A stretch of DNA of 64,000 nt from Epibacterium sp. Ofav1-8 (GCF_022348185.1 NZ_JAKRFD010000003.1:62001-126000); one strand, 5' to 3'. Shown: positions 19,274 through 28,389, numbered from the stretch's first letter. The notes: generated by a model from the sequence alone, not told the origin. Program-made: numbers and translations.

Positions 19274-21328
19274 TCAGCCCTTGCGCCCCGGCGGGGTAAA
19301 GCGCTTGGAAGTGTTGGACGCATCCGCACCCCGGCGGGCCTTGTTCTTCTTGCTGTTCGGCTTGCCCTTGGGCGGTGGCGGGCCCTTGGGTTTGTCGAAT
19401 TTCGGCTTGTCGCTCCGGGGTTTGTCGCTGCGTGGCTTGTCGAACTTCGGCTTGTCTCCGCGCGGCTTGTCGCTGCGGGGCTTGTCGCCACGCGGTTTGT
19501 CAAAGGCGGGTTTGTCACCGGCGGGGCGCGGCTTGGCGGGGCGGGGTTTCACGGGGCGGTCGGGGGCGTCATCGCGATCCCGCCCGCGGTAGGGTTTGCG
19601 CGGGCCCTTGTCGTCGCCTGCGCCCTTGCGGTCACCGCCGCCCTTGTAGTCACCACGATCGCCGCCCTTGTAGCCCGGCTTGCCGCCGCCAAAGCCGCCA
19701 CGGCCACCGCCCTTGCGGAACGGAGGCTTGCTGCGCTCGGGCAGGTTCGGGGCCTCGTTCAGCCGCTCCAGTGCGGAGCCGTCATCCAGCGCCATTTCAC
19801 CGCCGAGCGTCGCCATGAAGCCCTCGACCTTGTCCTCGGCAATCTCGGCATAGCTCTTATCGCCAACGATGCGGATGGCGCCGATGGCGGATTTGTCGAT
19901 GCCACCAGCCTTGCATAGCATCGGCAGCAGGCGGCGCGGATCGGCACCGGCATCGCGGCCGCCGTCGATGGCAAACCAGACCGAGGGGCCAAAGGGCGCG
20001 CGGTCCTCTTTCTTCTTGCGGCTGTCCATCGCCGCCACATCGGTCAGCTCTTCCGGGGCGGAGCGGGCGGCGGACCACAGCCGCAGATAGCCGGCGGCCA
20101 GCTGCTCGGGCGAGAAGCTCTCGACCAGTTTGGCCAGTGTCTCCTGCTGGCTTTCGGGGGCCTCTTCGGTCCAGACGGTATCGGACAGCATCCGCTCCAG
20201 ATCGCGGCCGCGGACCTCGTCGGCGGAGGGCGCATCGACCCAGTCGGCCGAGAGTTTGGCGTCGCGCAGCAGGCGCTCGGCCTTGCGCACGGAGCGCGGC
20301 GTGACCATCAGGGCGCTGGCGCCTTTGCGGCCCGCGCGGCCGGTGCGCCCGGACCGGTGCAGCAGGGTCTCGTGGCTCGACGGCAGGTCGGCATGCACCA
20401 CCAGATCGAGGTTGGGCAGGTCGATGCCGCGCGCCGCCACATCGGTGGCGACACAGATCCGGGCGCGCCCGTCGCGCATCGCTTGCAGGGCGCCGGCGCG
20501 TTCGGATTGCGACAGCTCGCCGGACAGGGCCACCACCTGAAATCCGCGGTTGGACAGCCGTGTCAGCAGCCGGTTCACCGCGGCGCGGGTATTGGCAAAG
20601 ACGATGGCGTTGGGGGCCTCGTGATAGCGCAGCACGTTGATGATGGCATTCTCGATGTCATGCGGCGCAACCACATGGCTGAGATAGGAAATATCGCTGT
20701 GCTGTTCGGATTTGTCGATCGTCGAGATCCGCTGCGCATCGGTCTGATAGGTCTGTGCCAGGGTGGCGATCGGCTTGGACACGGTGGCGGAGAACAGCAG
20801 CGTCTGGCGTTCTTCCGGGGTTTCTTCGAGGATGAACTCCAGATCCTCGCGAAAGCCCAGGTCCAGCATCTCGTCGGCCTCGTCCAGCACCACGGCGGCG
20901 ACGCCGCTGAGGTCGATGGAGCCGCGGGTGATGTGGTCGCGCAGACGGCCCGGCGTGGCGACCACGATATGCGCGCCGCGTTCCAGCGCGCGGCGTTCGT
21001 CGCGCATGTCCATGCCCCCAACGCAGGAAGCCAGCACCGCGCCCGCCTCGGCATAGAGCCAGCTCAGCTCGCGCTTCACCTGCAGCGCCAGTTCGCGGGT
21101 CGGGGCGATCACCAGCGCCAGCGGGGTTGCGGCGCGCGGGAACTGGCCGTCATCGTCGAGGATGGTCGGGGCGATCGCCAGGCCAAAGCCCACCGTCTTG
21201 CCCGAACCGGTCTGCGCGGACACCAGAAGATCCGCCCCCGCCAGCGCCGGGTCTGAAACCGCCTCCTGCACAGGCGTGAGAGAGGTGTAACCACGGCGCT
21301 CCAGCGCCTGCTGCAAGGTGGGTATCAA
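19274..21328 (-). CDS. DEAD-box ATP-dependent RNA helicase with long basic repeat tail
   Basis: The 684-residue protein has Q-motif GYTSLTPVQ, Walker A AQTGSGKT, DEAD box as DEAD in VLDEADEML, SAT, and HRSGRTGRAGRKG. A DbpA-like RNA-binding domain follows (about residues 465-545), as in DeaD/CsdA and DbpA. The last 130 residues are basic and glycine-rich: GGRGGFGGG-type stretches, then tandem DKPR/DKPK pentapeptides. Such helicases remodel ribosomal or cold-shock RNA. The likely start is TTG at 21328, because the Q-motif needs this N-terminus. It is a single-gene unit. Confidence 0.93.
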   Translation of the reverse strand: MIPTLQQALERRGYTSLTPVQEAVSDPALAGADLLVSAQTGSGKTVGFGLAIAPTILDDDGQFPRAATPLALVIAPTRELALQVKRELSWLYAEAGAVLASCVGGMDMRDERRALERGAHIVVATPGRLRDHITRGSIDLSGVAAVVLDEADEMLDLGFREDLEFILEETPEERQTLLFSATVSKPIATLAQTYQTDAQRISTIDKSEQHSDISYLSHVVAPHDIENAIINVLRYHEAPNAIVFANTRAAVNRLLTRLSNRGFQVVALSGELSQSERAGALQAMRDGRARICVATDVAARGIDLPNLDLVVHADLPSSHETLLHRSGRTGRAGRKGASALMVTPRSVRKAERLLRDAKLSADWVDAPSADEVRGRDLERMLSDTVWTEEAPESQQETLAKLVESFSPEQLAAGYLRLWSAARSAPEELTDVAAMDSRKKKEDRAPFGPSVWFAIDGGRDAGADPRRLLPMLCKAGGIDKSAIGAIRIVGDKSYAEIAEDKVEGFMATLGGEMALDDGSALERLNEAPNLPERSKPPFRKGGGRGGFGGGKPGYKGGDRGDYKGGGDRKGAGDDKGPRKPYRGRDRDDAPDRPVKPRPAKPRPAGDKPAFDKPRGDKPRSDKPRGDKPKFDKPRSDKPRSDKPKFDKPKGPPPPKGKPNSKKNKARRGADASNTSKRFTPPGRKG
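19385..19510 (-). repeat. 15-bp tandem repeats encoding DKP(R/K)-type pentapeptides
   Basis: Within the helicase gene about eight imperfect 15-base units encode variants of GDKPR, SDKPR and FDKPK. Units are similar enough at DNA level to slip, so copy number may vary between strains. They form the distal part of the basic RNA-binding tail. Confidence 0.85.
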
Positions 21329-21561
21329 GAGGGGGATCCGTTCGTATCACAAAGAGGGCGCGGTCCTGCGCCCGTTGGGTCAAGATCGCGCGTATAACGC
21401 AAGGATGCGGGTTTGTATAGCGCCAGTCGCACCGCAGCGGCGCATGGCTGCCTTGCAGGGGCCGCGCTGTCTGCGGCGCGGGCGGGGCCGCGCGGCTTGA
21501 CGCTGCCGGGGTGCAGACGCATGCTGCCGCAACCACGAGGCCCGCAGCAGGGAGAGCAGAT

Positions 21562-21894
21562 ATGACCACGCTGACCGTCGCGGAGGCTGAGGCGATCGAC
21601 GCCGCGCTCCGCCTGATCGTTGCCGATCTTGCGCCGGACGCGCGATACCTGCCGAAATACGGCGGCGTTGTGATTGCGCCGGAGCCGGACAGCGACCGCT
21701 TTATCGGCGGCATCTTTGTCTATACCGGCCATGTCTCGCTGGAGTTTTCCGAAGGCGCGCGATTCGACGACCCCGCGGGGCGGCTGCAGGGCAAGGGCAA
21801 GGCGCGCCGGCACCTGAAATTTCGCACTTCTGCGGATGTGGCTGCGCAGGACACGCGCGGCTTCCTGGCCCAGGCCCTGTCGGTGTCGGGCTGA
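21562..21894 (+). CDS. DUF1801 domain protein
   Basis: The 110-residue protein has the DUF1801 (YdhG-like) pattern: LRLIVADLAPDARYLPKYGG, then HVSLEFSEGARFDDP, and GKGKARRHLKFR. The domain is small, soluble and of unknown function. The ATG at 21562 is chosen over an upstream in-frame start because GGGAGAG precedes it and the family begins here. Its last five codons and stop lie in a 14-base tandem repeat. It is divergent from the helicase. Confidence 0.82.
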   Translation: MTTLTVAEAEAIDAALRLIVADLAPDARYLPKYGGVVIAPEPDSDRFIGGIFVYTGHVSLEFSEGARFDDPAGRLQGKGKARRHLKFRTSADVAAQDTRGFLAQALSVSG

Positions 21895-21957
21895 CAGTGT
21901 CGGGCTGACAGTGTCGGGCTGACAGTGTCGGGTTGACGGTGCCGGGCTGACGGCGCC
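21877..21957 (+). repeat. 14-bp tandem repeat over the 3' end of the DUF1801 gene
   Basis: Nearly six units of CTGACAGTGTCGGG start at 21877, 21891, 21905, 21919, 21933 and 21947; the middle three are identical and the outer ones have one to three changes. The first unit is coding (residues LSVS) and the stop TGA lies in the second. The unit holds a short palindrome-like GACAGTGTC. Confidence 0.92.
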
Positions 21958-22034
21958 AGCGGCCCCTTGTGGTGGGCGCGGAGGCTGCTAATCTGCGGCC
22001 CTGACACAGCAGTCCGGTTTGGAGCGATACGGCG

Positions 22035-22868
22035 ATGACAATCCTGCGGTTTTCCCGCGTTGCGATGCGCAGTCTTGTGGTGGGCGGGGCGCTTTTGCTC
22101 GCCAGCGCCTGCGGCACCACCTACCAACTGCCCGACAGCAGCGGCGCCCATGCCGATCAGGCGCGGGCGATGTTCGCGGCGGCGCGCAATGCCCCCCGGC
22201 CGGCGGCCCTGTCGGCGGCGGCGGCAGAGGCGCGGTTTGCCCGGGTCGCGCCGCGCATTGCGCGCACCGGGCGCAGCACCTGTCAGCAGTTGACGGCGGA
22301 TCGGCCCGGGTTCAACTGTGACGTCGACATTGCCATCGACCGCGACATGAAAGAGCGCAACGCCTACTTCACCTATCAGGGCAAACAGCCGTTGATCCGC
22401 ATCTCGCTGCCCTTGATCCGCGACACCGCCAGCGATGACGAGGTCGCCTTTGTGCTGGCGCATGAATACGGCCACCTGATCGGGCGCCATATCGAAAAGC
22501 AACAGCAACAGGTGTTGGCGGGCGCCTTGCTGGTGGGCGCCATTGCCGGGGTCGCAACGGCCGCCGCCGGGGACTATGACGGCGGCGCGGTGGAGCTGGG
22601 GCTGGGCGTTGGCGCGGCTGCGGGCTCCATCGCCTACAGCCAGGCCTATGAGCTGGAAAGCGACACCCTGGGCACCCGGATCGCCGATGCCGCAGGCTAT
22701 GACCCGGTCGAGGGGGCCAAGTTCTTTGCCCGGGCGGAACCGTCCCGGGGCAGCGGCGGCGGTTATTCGTTCTGGGGAACCCATCCGCCGGACGAGAAAC
22801 GCGTGGCCACGGTGCTGGCCACAAAGGCGGAGATCGACGCGCAACAGGACCTGCGCCGGGCACAGTAA
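22035..22868 (+). CDS. M48-family zinc metalloprotease lipoprotein
   Basis: The 277-residue protein has a lipoprotein signal peptide ending LLASAC (lipobox, Cys about residue 26), the zinc motif HEYGH near residue 143, and the third ligand in ELESDTLG, the M48 'ExxxD' pattern. Such periplasmic, membrane-anchored proteases (YcaL/LoiP-like) take part in envelope protein quality control. A hydrophobic glycine/alanine-rich stretch after the zinc site is usual for the group. GGAG precedes the ATG. It is not clearly in an operon. Confidence 0.92.
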   Translation: MTILRFSRVAMRSLVVGGALLLASACGTTYQLPDSSGAHADQARAMFAAARNAPRPAALSAAAAEARFARVAPRIARTGRSTCQQLTADRPGFNCDVDIAIDRDMKERNAYFTYQGKQPLIRISLPLIRDTASDDEVAFVLAHEYGHLIGRHIEKQQQQVLAGALLVGAIAGVATAAAGDYDGGAVELGLGVGAAAGSIAYSQAYELESDTLGTRIADAAGYDPVEGAKFFARAEPSRGSGGGYSFWGTHPPDEKRVATVLATKAEIDAQQDLRRAQ

Positions 22869-22944
22869 AAGGCCCGCGCCCGCGCCTGCACCAGCCCCGG
22901 AACGGGGCGGAACCGCAGGGATCGCGGGGTCGCGGCCACCGCGC

Positions 22945-23181
22945 TCAATCCGGTTGCGAGTATTTGCCGCTGAGCGGGCCGAGGTCGATCATCCGGGCAT
23001 GGGCGCGGCGATTGTCGCGCTCCACCACGGTGTGTTCTCCGGCCAGCAGCCAGACGATGAACCACAGGAACCCGCCGGCCAGATAGACCAGCACCAGGGT
23101 TTCGCGTTCCACCGTCAGGATCAGCACCAGCCCCGCCACAAAGGCGACAAGCTTGGCATTATCTAGCAACATACGACTCAT
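22945..23181 (-). CDS. Small membrane protein of unknown function
   Basis: The 78-residue protein starts MSRMLLDNAKLVAFVAG and has two hydrophobic helices (about residues 9-25 and 28-46), then a short charged tail (EHTVVERDNRRAHARMID). GGAG lies eight bases before the ATG at 23181; a second ATG three codons later is possible. I do not recognise the family. It lies convergent to the M48 protease gene. Confidence 0.6.
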   Translation of the reverse strand: MSRMLLDNAKLVAFVAGLVLILTVERETLVLVYLAGGFLWFIVWLLAGEHTVVERDNRRAHARMIDLGPLSGKYSQPD

Positions 23182-23286
23182 CACGCATACTCCATCCTTG
23201 CCCCCAGGGTAGTATAGCAGGGCTTTAGATCCTCTTAACCGGCGCAAAAGGCGTGGAGCCGGGTCCATCAGAGCAGCGGGCAGAGC

Positions 23287-23321
23287 AAAAAACACCCCCT
23301 TTTGCGAAAAAGGGGGCGTTT
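23287..23321 (-). terminator. Rho-independent terminator of ppaC
   Basis: On the minus strand AACGCCCCCTTTT pairs with AAAAGGGGGTGTT around a short loop and is followed by a run of T. It lies about 37 bases after the pyrophosphatase stop. Confidence 0.88.
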
Positions 23322-23357
23322 GGAATGCAGGTGTCAGCCCCGGGCGCGGGGCCCGGA

Positions 23358-24278
23358 TCACAGCTTGAGGTTGGGGATGATCTGCTTCTTACGCGACATC
23401 ACGCCAGGCAGCACCACGGTGTCGCCTGCGACGGTGGCGTCAAAGCTCTTTTCGGCCACGGTCTTGACCAGATCATTGGGCACCAGCAGGGTGGCTTCTT
23501 CCTTCAGAATGTCGACCACGAACAGCAGCACCTGATCGACGCCATCCTCGGCCTGCACGGTCTGGAAGGTCTCCATCAGGCTGTCCTTGCGGCCCAGCGG
23601 GATCTCCGGCGCGGTGGTTTCCAGCACGGAGACGCGGAACTTGGTGCCGTCGACCTCGTATTCCTTGGAGTCCATGCGGATCAGCTCGGCGTCGGAAAAG
23701 GCGGAGACGTCGGATTTGGCGGCAAACATCTCGGCGGCATAATCGGACAGGTCGAGGTCCAGATCCTTGGCGAATTTCTCGGCCACGGCGCGGTCATGCG
23801 GGGTGGTGGTGGGCGAGCGGAACTCCAGCGTGTCGGACAGGATGCAGGTCAGCGCCGCGCCCTTGATGTCGTCGGGCATGCGGTCGATGTCGGTGCCCAT
23901 CAGGTCGTGCATGATGGTGGCGGTGCAGGCCAGCGGGCGCACGGTGATGTCGATCGGACCCTTGGTTTCCAGGCCGCCGACCAGCTTGTGGTGGTCGATG
24001 ATGGCGCGGATGTCGGCGCTGTTGATGGAGGCGGGCAGCTCGGCGGGGTTGTTGGTGTCCACGATCACCACCGGCGCGTCTGCGGCGACGTCTTCGATGA
24101 TCTCGGGCTGTTCAAAGCCCCAGCGCTTCAGCATGAAGGCGGCCTCGGTGTTCGGCGCGCCCAAGAGGACGGGGGTGGCGGCCTCGCCCTTCACTTCGTT
24201 CAGGTACCAGGCCCAGATGATCGCGGAGCCGGTGGAATCGGTGTCGGGGGATTTGTGGCCGAAAACTTGAATGGTCAT
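23358..24278 (-). CDS. ppaC: Manganese-dependent inorganic pyrophosphatase (DHH family)
   Basis: The 306-residue protein has the family II signatures FGHKSPDTDS near the start, IVDTNNPAE and IIDHHKLVGG (the DHH motif) around residue 95, and a C-terminal DHHA2 domain ending SRKKQIIPNL. It hydrolyses pyrophosphate with Mn or Co, pulling biosynthetic reactions forward. The ATG at 24278 (MTIQVFGHKSPDTD) matches the family start. It is a single-gene unit with its own terminator. Confidence 0.96.
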   Translation of the reverse strand: MTIQVFGHKSPDTDSTGSAIIWAWYLNEVKGEAATPVLLGAPNTEAAFMLKRWGFEQPEIIEDVAADAPVVIVDTNNPAELPASINSADIRAIIDHHKLVGGLETKGPIDITVRPLACTATIMHDLMGTDIDRMPDDIKGAALTCILSDTLEFRSPTTTPHDRAVAEKFAKDLDLDLSDYAAEMFAAKSDVSAFSDAELIRMDSKEYEVDGTKFRVSVLETTAPEIPLGRKDSLMETFQTVQAEDGVDQVLLFVVDILKEEATLLVPNDLVKTVAEKSFDATVAGDTVVLPGVMSRKKQIIPNLKL

Positions 24279-24479
24279 GGGGTCAATCCTGTCTGTCGAA
24301 GTCTGTTGCCGCGCCTTATAACAGGGAGGCATGGTTTGTCACCCCGCGTCAGCCGCGTGGCCGGGTCCTGCGCAATGCATGGCTTGACGCTGGGTGCTAT
24401 GGGGCGGGGGCCACCCGGATCACAGGCACGGCGACACAGCTACGGGCCGAGATAAGGACTGGGACAGAGGAGAGCCGTT

Positions 24480-25214
24480 ATGATGAAGATAAAGCAGCAA
24501 GCGCCGTATCCATCGGGCCGGGTGCAGCGCGTCCGGGCGCTAGCGGGCGGGGCGCTGGTGGCGGCGGTCCTGCTGGCCGGTCTTGCGCCGCCACTGATGG
24601 CCGCGGGGGGGAGTGCTTCCGACGGGCAGACGGATGCGGAGGACCGGGGGTTTTACAGTGGAGCCTGGACCCAAGTCGATGTGGACAAGCAATGGGTCAT
24701 CAATGGCCTGCCGGCGCGCAGCCTGATCCGGATCGAATGCGAGGGCGATGCCAGCGACCAGCAAGCGCCGGCCTTCCTGCTGGTGACCGAGGCGGGCGAG
24801 TACCGCTGGCCGGTCAACGAAAGCGGCGGCGCCTTTGTGGAGTTGGAGACGCTGGCACTGCGCGAGGCGGGCAGCGGCGGTGCGGTGGTGACCTGTCGCT
24901 GGTCGCGCGTCGATGGCGACAGCCGCCCGGGGCGTGCGTTACAGTTGGACGTGCTGCCGGGGCAGAACATCCTGCTGGGGGGCTTTGTGCAGGCGCGTGC
25001 GTTCTCGGTGCGCTTTGACGACACCGCCGGCTGTCGCGACCTGACGGCACAGCTCTTTATCGACGGCTCCCCGCTGGTGACCATGGACAATCAGCCCCAG
25101 CTGCTGACTCCCAACGCCAGCTATTTTGGCACCGGGCGGACGGTGGAGGCGAAGTTCAATGGGCTCTGTGGCGCGGATGAGATCCCGACGCTGCTGTTTT
25201 CCATCGCCCGATAG
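24480..25214 (+). CDS. Secreted protein of unknown function
   Basis: This 244-residue protein has an N-terminal signal sequence (LAGGALVAAVLLAGLAPPLMAAGG) and a mature part rich in beta-strand pattern with cysteines near residues 81, 133, 182 and 219 that could form disulfides. I see no known domain. GAGGAGAG five bases before the ATG is a very good ribosome site. It stands alone between ppaC (divergent) and the TraB pair (convergent). Confidence 0.65.
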   Translation: MMKIKQQAPYPSGRVQRVRALAGGALVAAVLLAGLAPPLMAAGGSASDGQTDAEDRGFYSGAWTQVDVDKQWVINGLPARSLIRIECEGDASDQQAPAFLLVTEAGEYRWPVNESGGAFVELETLALREAGSGGAVVTCRWSRVDGDSRPGRALQLDVLPGQNILLGGFVQARAFSVRFDDTAGCRDLTAQLFIDGSPLVTMDNQPQLLTPNASYFGTGRTVEAKFNGLCGADEIPTLLFSIAR

Positions 25215-25323
25215 ATCCGCTGCGGTTTGCCTGCCGTAGGAGCGCCGCACCCGTGCGGGACCACCGGTGAGGGCGGGGCGGCGGCGAGGGCGGGGCGGCC
25301 GGTCCCGCCGGGCCTGGTGGGCG

Positions 25324-26346
25324 TCAGTCCGGCGCCCGGCGCAGCTGGTAGCCTGCCTGCTGCAACAGGTTCAACACCCCGCTGTCACCGGCCAGATGCG
25401 CGGCGCCAACGGCCACCATCAGGCGCGGCTCCTGCCGGGCGCTCAGGCGCTGCACCCAGGCGCGGTTGCGCCGCTCCAGCACCACCCGGTCAAAGCTGGC
25501 CAGCAGCCGGTGCACCTCGCGCCGGGGCACGTCGAGATCACGGTAGCTCATCCAGAGCATGACGATGCGGCCCTCGGTCAGCCGGTTGTCGAAATAGGCT
25601 TCGGAGAGGGTGACATAGAGGTCCTGATGCCGGGTCTCGCTGCGCAGGTCGTAGCGCAGCATCTGCACCTGATCGCTGAGCGGCATCGAGGCCAGTGCGG
25701 CCAATCCTGCCTCCGGCTCTTCCAGGCCCAGCGTCGGGGTGCCGGCGGTTCGGGCGCTGCGCTCGATGCGGTCGTCGAGCCCCCGCCGGGCGCCAAAGCC
25801 GCGCTTGCGGCAATCGGTGCCGGTGAGGAAATCGGAGAGATACCACGGCTGCATGCGGGCTGCGGCCTCGGCGGTGATGCCATGGATCGTCAGCCGGGCG
25901 GTCAGGCGCTGCCAGTCGGCAGCGGACATCATCCGGTCAAGGCGCTGGCCCGGGGGCAGCAGGAAATAGCGGGCAAAGGCGCTCTGGTCGCTGTCGGCGG
26001 CCAGCATCTGCGCTTCGGTCACTTCGAGGAACACCGCATCGGCGGCGCGGATCAGCGGGCGCAAGGGGCGCATGATCGCAAACATACGCGCATCGCCGCT
26101 GTGCTGGGTGCCGATGATGTCGATGCGCTGGCCGTCGCGGGTGGCAATCCAGTGGTTGCCAAGCGCAAAGGGCACCTTGGCAAGCTCCGACTCCAGCCGC
26201 GCGCGGGCGTCGGGCGTCAGATGCGGGCGCAGGTCGATGCCGTCGCAGGCGGCGCTGGCCGGATCCGCCCCGGCCCAGAGGGGCAGCGCCGCGACCGCCA
26301 GGGCGCAGAGACCGCGGCGCAGCGCGCCGGCCAGGGCGCGTCTCAC
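25324..26346 (-). CDS. TraB/GumN family protein (second of a tandem pair)
   Basis: The 340-residue protein has a signal peptide ending GADPASA before ACDG, then GNHWIATRDGQRIDIIGTQHSGD, the TraB/GumN N-terminal GTxH motif. The end reads LMVAVGAAHLAGDSGVLNLL, the paired G-x-x-H motif. These two histidine motifs define the Tiki/TraB fold of putative metalloproteases. The GTG start overlaps the upstream paralogue by four bases (GTGA). The function in bacteria is not settled; export suggests a periplasmic role. Confidence 0.88.
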   Translation of the reverse strand: MRRALAGALRRGLCALAVAALPLWAGADPASAACDGIDLRPHLTPDARARLESELAKVPFALGNHWIATRDGQRIDIIGTQHSGDARMFAIMRPLRPLIRAADAVFLEVTEAQMLAADSDQSAFARYFLLPPGQRLDRMMSAADWQRLTARLTIHGITAEAAARMQPWYLSDFLTGTDCRKRGFGARRGLDDRIERSARTAGTPTLGLEEPEAGLAALASMPLSDQVQMLRYDLRSETRHQDLYVTLSEAYFDNRLTEGRIVMLWMSYRDLDVPRREVHRLLASFDRVVLERRNRAWVQRLSARQEPRLMVAVGAAHLAGDSGVLNLLQQAGYQLRRAPD

Positions 26347-27431
26347 AGCGGCACCTGCTCGATGCGGTAGCCGGCGGCCTCCAGCAGCGCCAGCACACCG
26401 TCGTCACCGGGCAGATGCGCCGCCCCCACCGCCACCACCAGCCGGCGGCCCTCGGTGGCCTCGATCACTGGGATCCAGTCCCGGTTGCGCTGATACAGAA
26501 GCAGCTCCAGCAGCTCCGCCACCTGCGCCTCCCGTTCGGCCCGGGGCAGGGGGCTGTCGGCGCGCAGGAACTGTTTCAGCTGCAACAGGGTGTATTCCTG
26601 CACCGCGCCGTCAAAATAGCTCTCCACCATGGTGTAGAAGTCATCCGGCCCCACTCCCATCATGGCGATATAGCTGCGCAGCTCCGCCACTTGCTCCTCC
26701 AGCGGGGCGGCGTCGAGCAGGCGGAACAGCTGCAGCGGGTCCTCCAGCGACAGCATCGGCACCTCCGCAGCCTCGGCCACCTGCATCAGCTTGGCGTCGA
26801 GCCCCTCGGTGACATCGCGGATGCTGCGGGCGCAGCGCGGCACCGACAGCGACATCGACAGGAACCAGGGGCGCATCTTGGCCGCCATGAAGGCGGGGAT
26901 GCCCGCGGCCTGCGCCTGATCCGCGATCTGTTGCCAGTCGTCGGCGGGCATGCGGTCGATGAGGCTGGGCCCCTCGGTGATGAAGACCATCGACGGGGTG
27001 GTGCCCAGAGTGCGGTTCAACCGCGATTTGTCGGCGGGGTTGACCTCCAGCAGCACCGCGTCGGCGGCCTCGATCGCCGGGGTCATATGCTGCACCAGCC
27101 GGTCGTGGCGGGGGTCGTTCAGATGCATGGTGCCGATGATGTGCAGGCGGCGTTCGCCCCTCGTGGCGATCCAGCTCAGCCCCTCGGCATAGGGGGTTGC
27201 GGCCAGCTCCGCCGCCACCTCGGCGCGCAGCGCCGGTGCGGCGGTCTCGCGCAGATCGGTGCCGGTGCAGGCGGCCCAGAGCGGTGCCCCGGCCAGACAG
27301 GTCAGCCCCGCCAGAACCAGTGCGCGCAAGGGCTGTCGCCGGCCGCCGCCGCCAGTCCATGCGCCGCGCCGCGGGACAGACCGCATCCGGGCCGCCCGCA
27401 GTGGGCGGAGACGAGAGAATAATCCGATCAT
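26343..27431 (-). CDS. TraB/GumN family protein (first of a tandem pair)
   Basis: The 362-residue paralogue has an N-terminal basic stretch and hydrophobic run (LRALVLAGLTCLAGAPLWA), then SWIATRGERRLHIIGTMHLNDPRH and, near the end, LVVAVGAAHLPGDDGVLALL. The GTMH and GAAH motifs mark the TraB/GumN fold. It is about one-third identical to its downstream neighbour by eye, so the pair arose by duplication. The ATG at 27431 gives a long n-region; an internal start nearer the hydrophobic run is possible. Confidence 0.88.
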   Translation of the reverse strand: MIGLFSRLRPLRAARMRSVPRRGAWTGGGGRRQPLRALVLAGLTCLAGAPLWAACTGTDLRETAAPALRAEVAAELAATPYAEGLSWIATRGERRLHIIGTMHLNDPRHDRLVQHMTPAIEAADAVLLEVNPADKSRLNRTLGTTPSMVFITEGPSLIDRMPADDWQQIADQAQAAGIPAFMAAKMRPWFLSMSLSVPRCARSIRDVTEGLDAKLMQVAEAAEVPMLSLEDPLQLFRLLDAAPLEEQVAELRSYIAMMGVGPDDFYTMVESYFDGAVQEYTLLQLKQFLRADSPLPRAEREAQVAELLELLLYQRNRDWIPVIEATEGRRLVVAVGAAHLPGDDGVLALLEAAGYRIEQVPL

Positions 27432-27493
27432 GACACACCGCTCGAAATTTTACCGTTGCCGCACATTGCCATTGCCTCACGGCCGGGGCAAGC

Positions 27494-28207
27494 ATGGCGG
27501 TGATGGAACGTGAACAGGATCTCTACGCCCCGGTCAAAGCGCTGCTCGAAGCACAGGGCTACACGGTCAAGGGCGAGGTGGGCGCTGCCGATGTGGTGGC
27601 GATCCGCGGCCAAGAGCCGCCGCTGGTGGTGGAGCTGAAACTGCGCTTCTCGCTGGGCCTCTTCCATCAGGCGATCGCCCGGCTGTCGGTCTCGGACACG
27701 GTATATATCGCCGTGCCGCGCCCCACCGGCAAGACCGCCCGCCGGGCGCTCAAGGACAATCTGGCGCTGTGCCGCCGCCTCGGGCTCGGCCTCATCACCG
27801 TGCGCGCGGATGGCCGCACCGAGGTGCAATGCGATCCCGGCCCCTACGCGCCGCGCAAATCGAAGGCGAAGACCGCCCGGCTCCTGCGGGAGTTCAGCCG
27901 CATCAAGGGTGACCCGAACACCGGCGGCACCACCCGGGGCGGCATCGTCACGGGCTATCGCCAGGATGCCCTGATCTGCGCGGCCTACCTGGCGGAACAT
28001 GGCGCCGCGCGGGGCGCCGAAATCGCCCGGGCCACCGGGATCTCCCGCGCCACCCAAGTGATGTATTCCAACCACTACGGCTGGTTCGAACGGGCGGGGC
28101 AGGGGATCTATACCCTGACCGAGACCGGCGCAACCGAACGCCACGCCTGGCCCGCCCCGCAGCTGCCCGCCGCTGCGCGGGCCGCGGACGGTGCAGCCCC
28201 CTCTTGA
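27494..28207 (+). CDS. DUF2161 family putative PD-(D/E)XK phosphodiesterase
   Basis: The 237-residue protein starts with EREQDLYAPVKALLEAQGY and has GEVGAADVVAIRG then PPLVVELKLRFS. D-x(n)-ExK (here D in AADVV and VELK) is the PD-(D/E)XK nuclease core assigned to DUF2161. The C-terminal third has a helix-turn-helix-like segment (GAEIARATGISRATQVMY). Binding and cutting DNA is plausible but unproven. It is divergent from the TraB pair, and a recurring intergenic element begins at its stop. Confidence 0.85.
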   Translation: MAVMEREQDLYAPVKALLEAQGYTVKGEVGAADVVAIRGQEPPLVVELKLRFSLGLFHQAIARLSVSDTVYIAVPRPTGKTARRALKDNLALCRRLGLGLITVRADGRTEVQCDPGPYAPRKSKAKTARLLREFSRIKGDPNTGGTTRGGIVTGYRQDALICAAYLAEHGAARGAEIARATGISRATQVMYSNHYGWFERAGQGIYTLTETGATERHAWPAPQLPAAARAADGAAPS

Positions 28208-28262
28208 TCTTCAGCTTTTTATAAATATCTCGGGGAGCGCGAGGGGCTGGCCCCTCGCTCCG
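28207..28262 (+). repeat. Recurring ATAAATATC element with GC hairpin (copy 2)
   Basis: The core CTTTTTATAAATATCTCGGGG is followed by a hairpin with stem GAGGGG/CCCCTC. It starts at the DUF2161 stop codon. Related copies lie near 17.2 and 35.6 kb. Confidence 0.7.
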
Positions 28263-28352
28263 ACCGCGGCCCACCGCCGGACGTTCGGCGGCCAGGTTCC
28301 GCCCGCCGCCGGGTGCCGCGAAAATTTCCTCAAAATTTCTCTGCCGTCGCAG

Positions 28353-28381
28353 TTGACTCGGAAAAAGCCTCTGCCTAACTA
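28353..28381 (+). promoter_or_regulatory. Vegetative-type promoter of groES-groEL
   Basis: TTGACT (28353-28358) and TAACTA (28376-28381) are spaced by 17 bases and lie just before the CIRCE element. This is the usual layout for HrcA-repressed groE operons. Confidence 0.7.
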
Positions 28382-28389
28382 TCCCGCAG

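Noticed and set aside
21877..21957. Tandem repeats as a CRISPR array
   Set aside because: Units are directly adjacent with no spacers and only 14 bases long.
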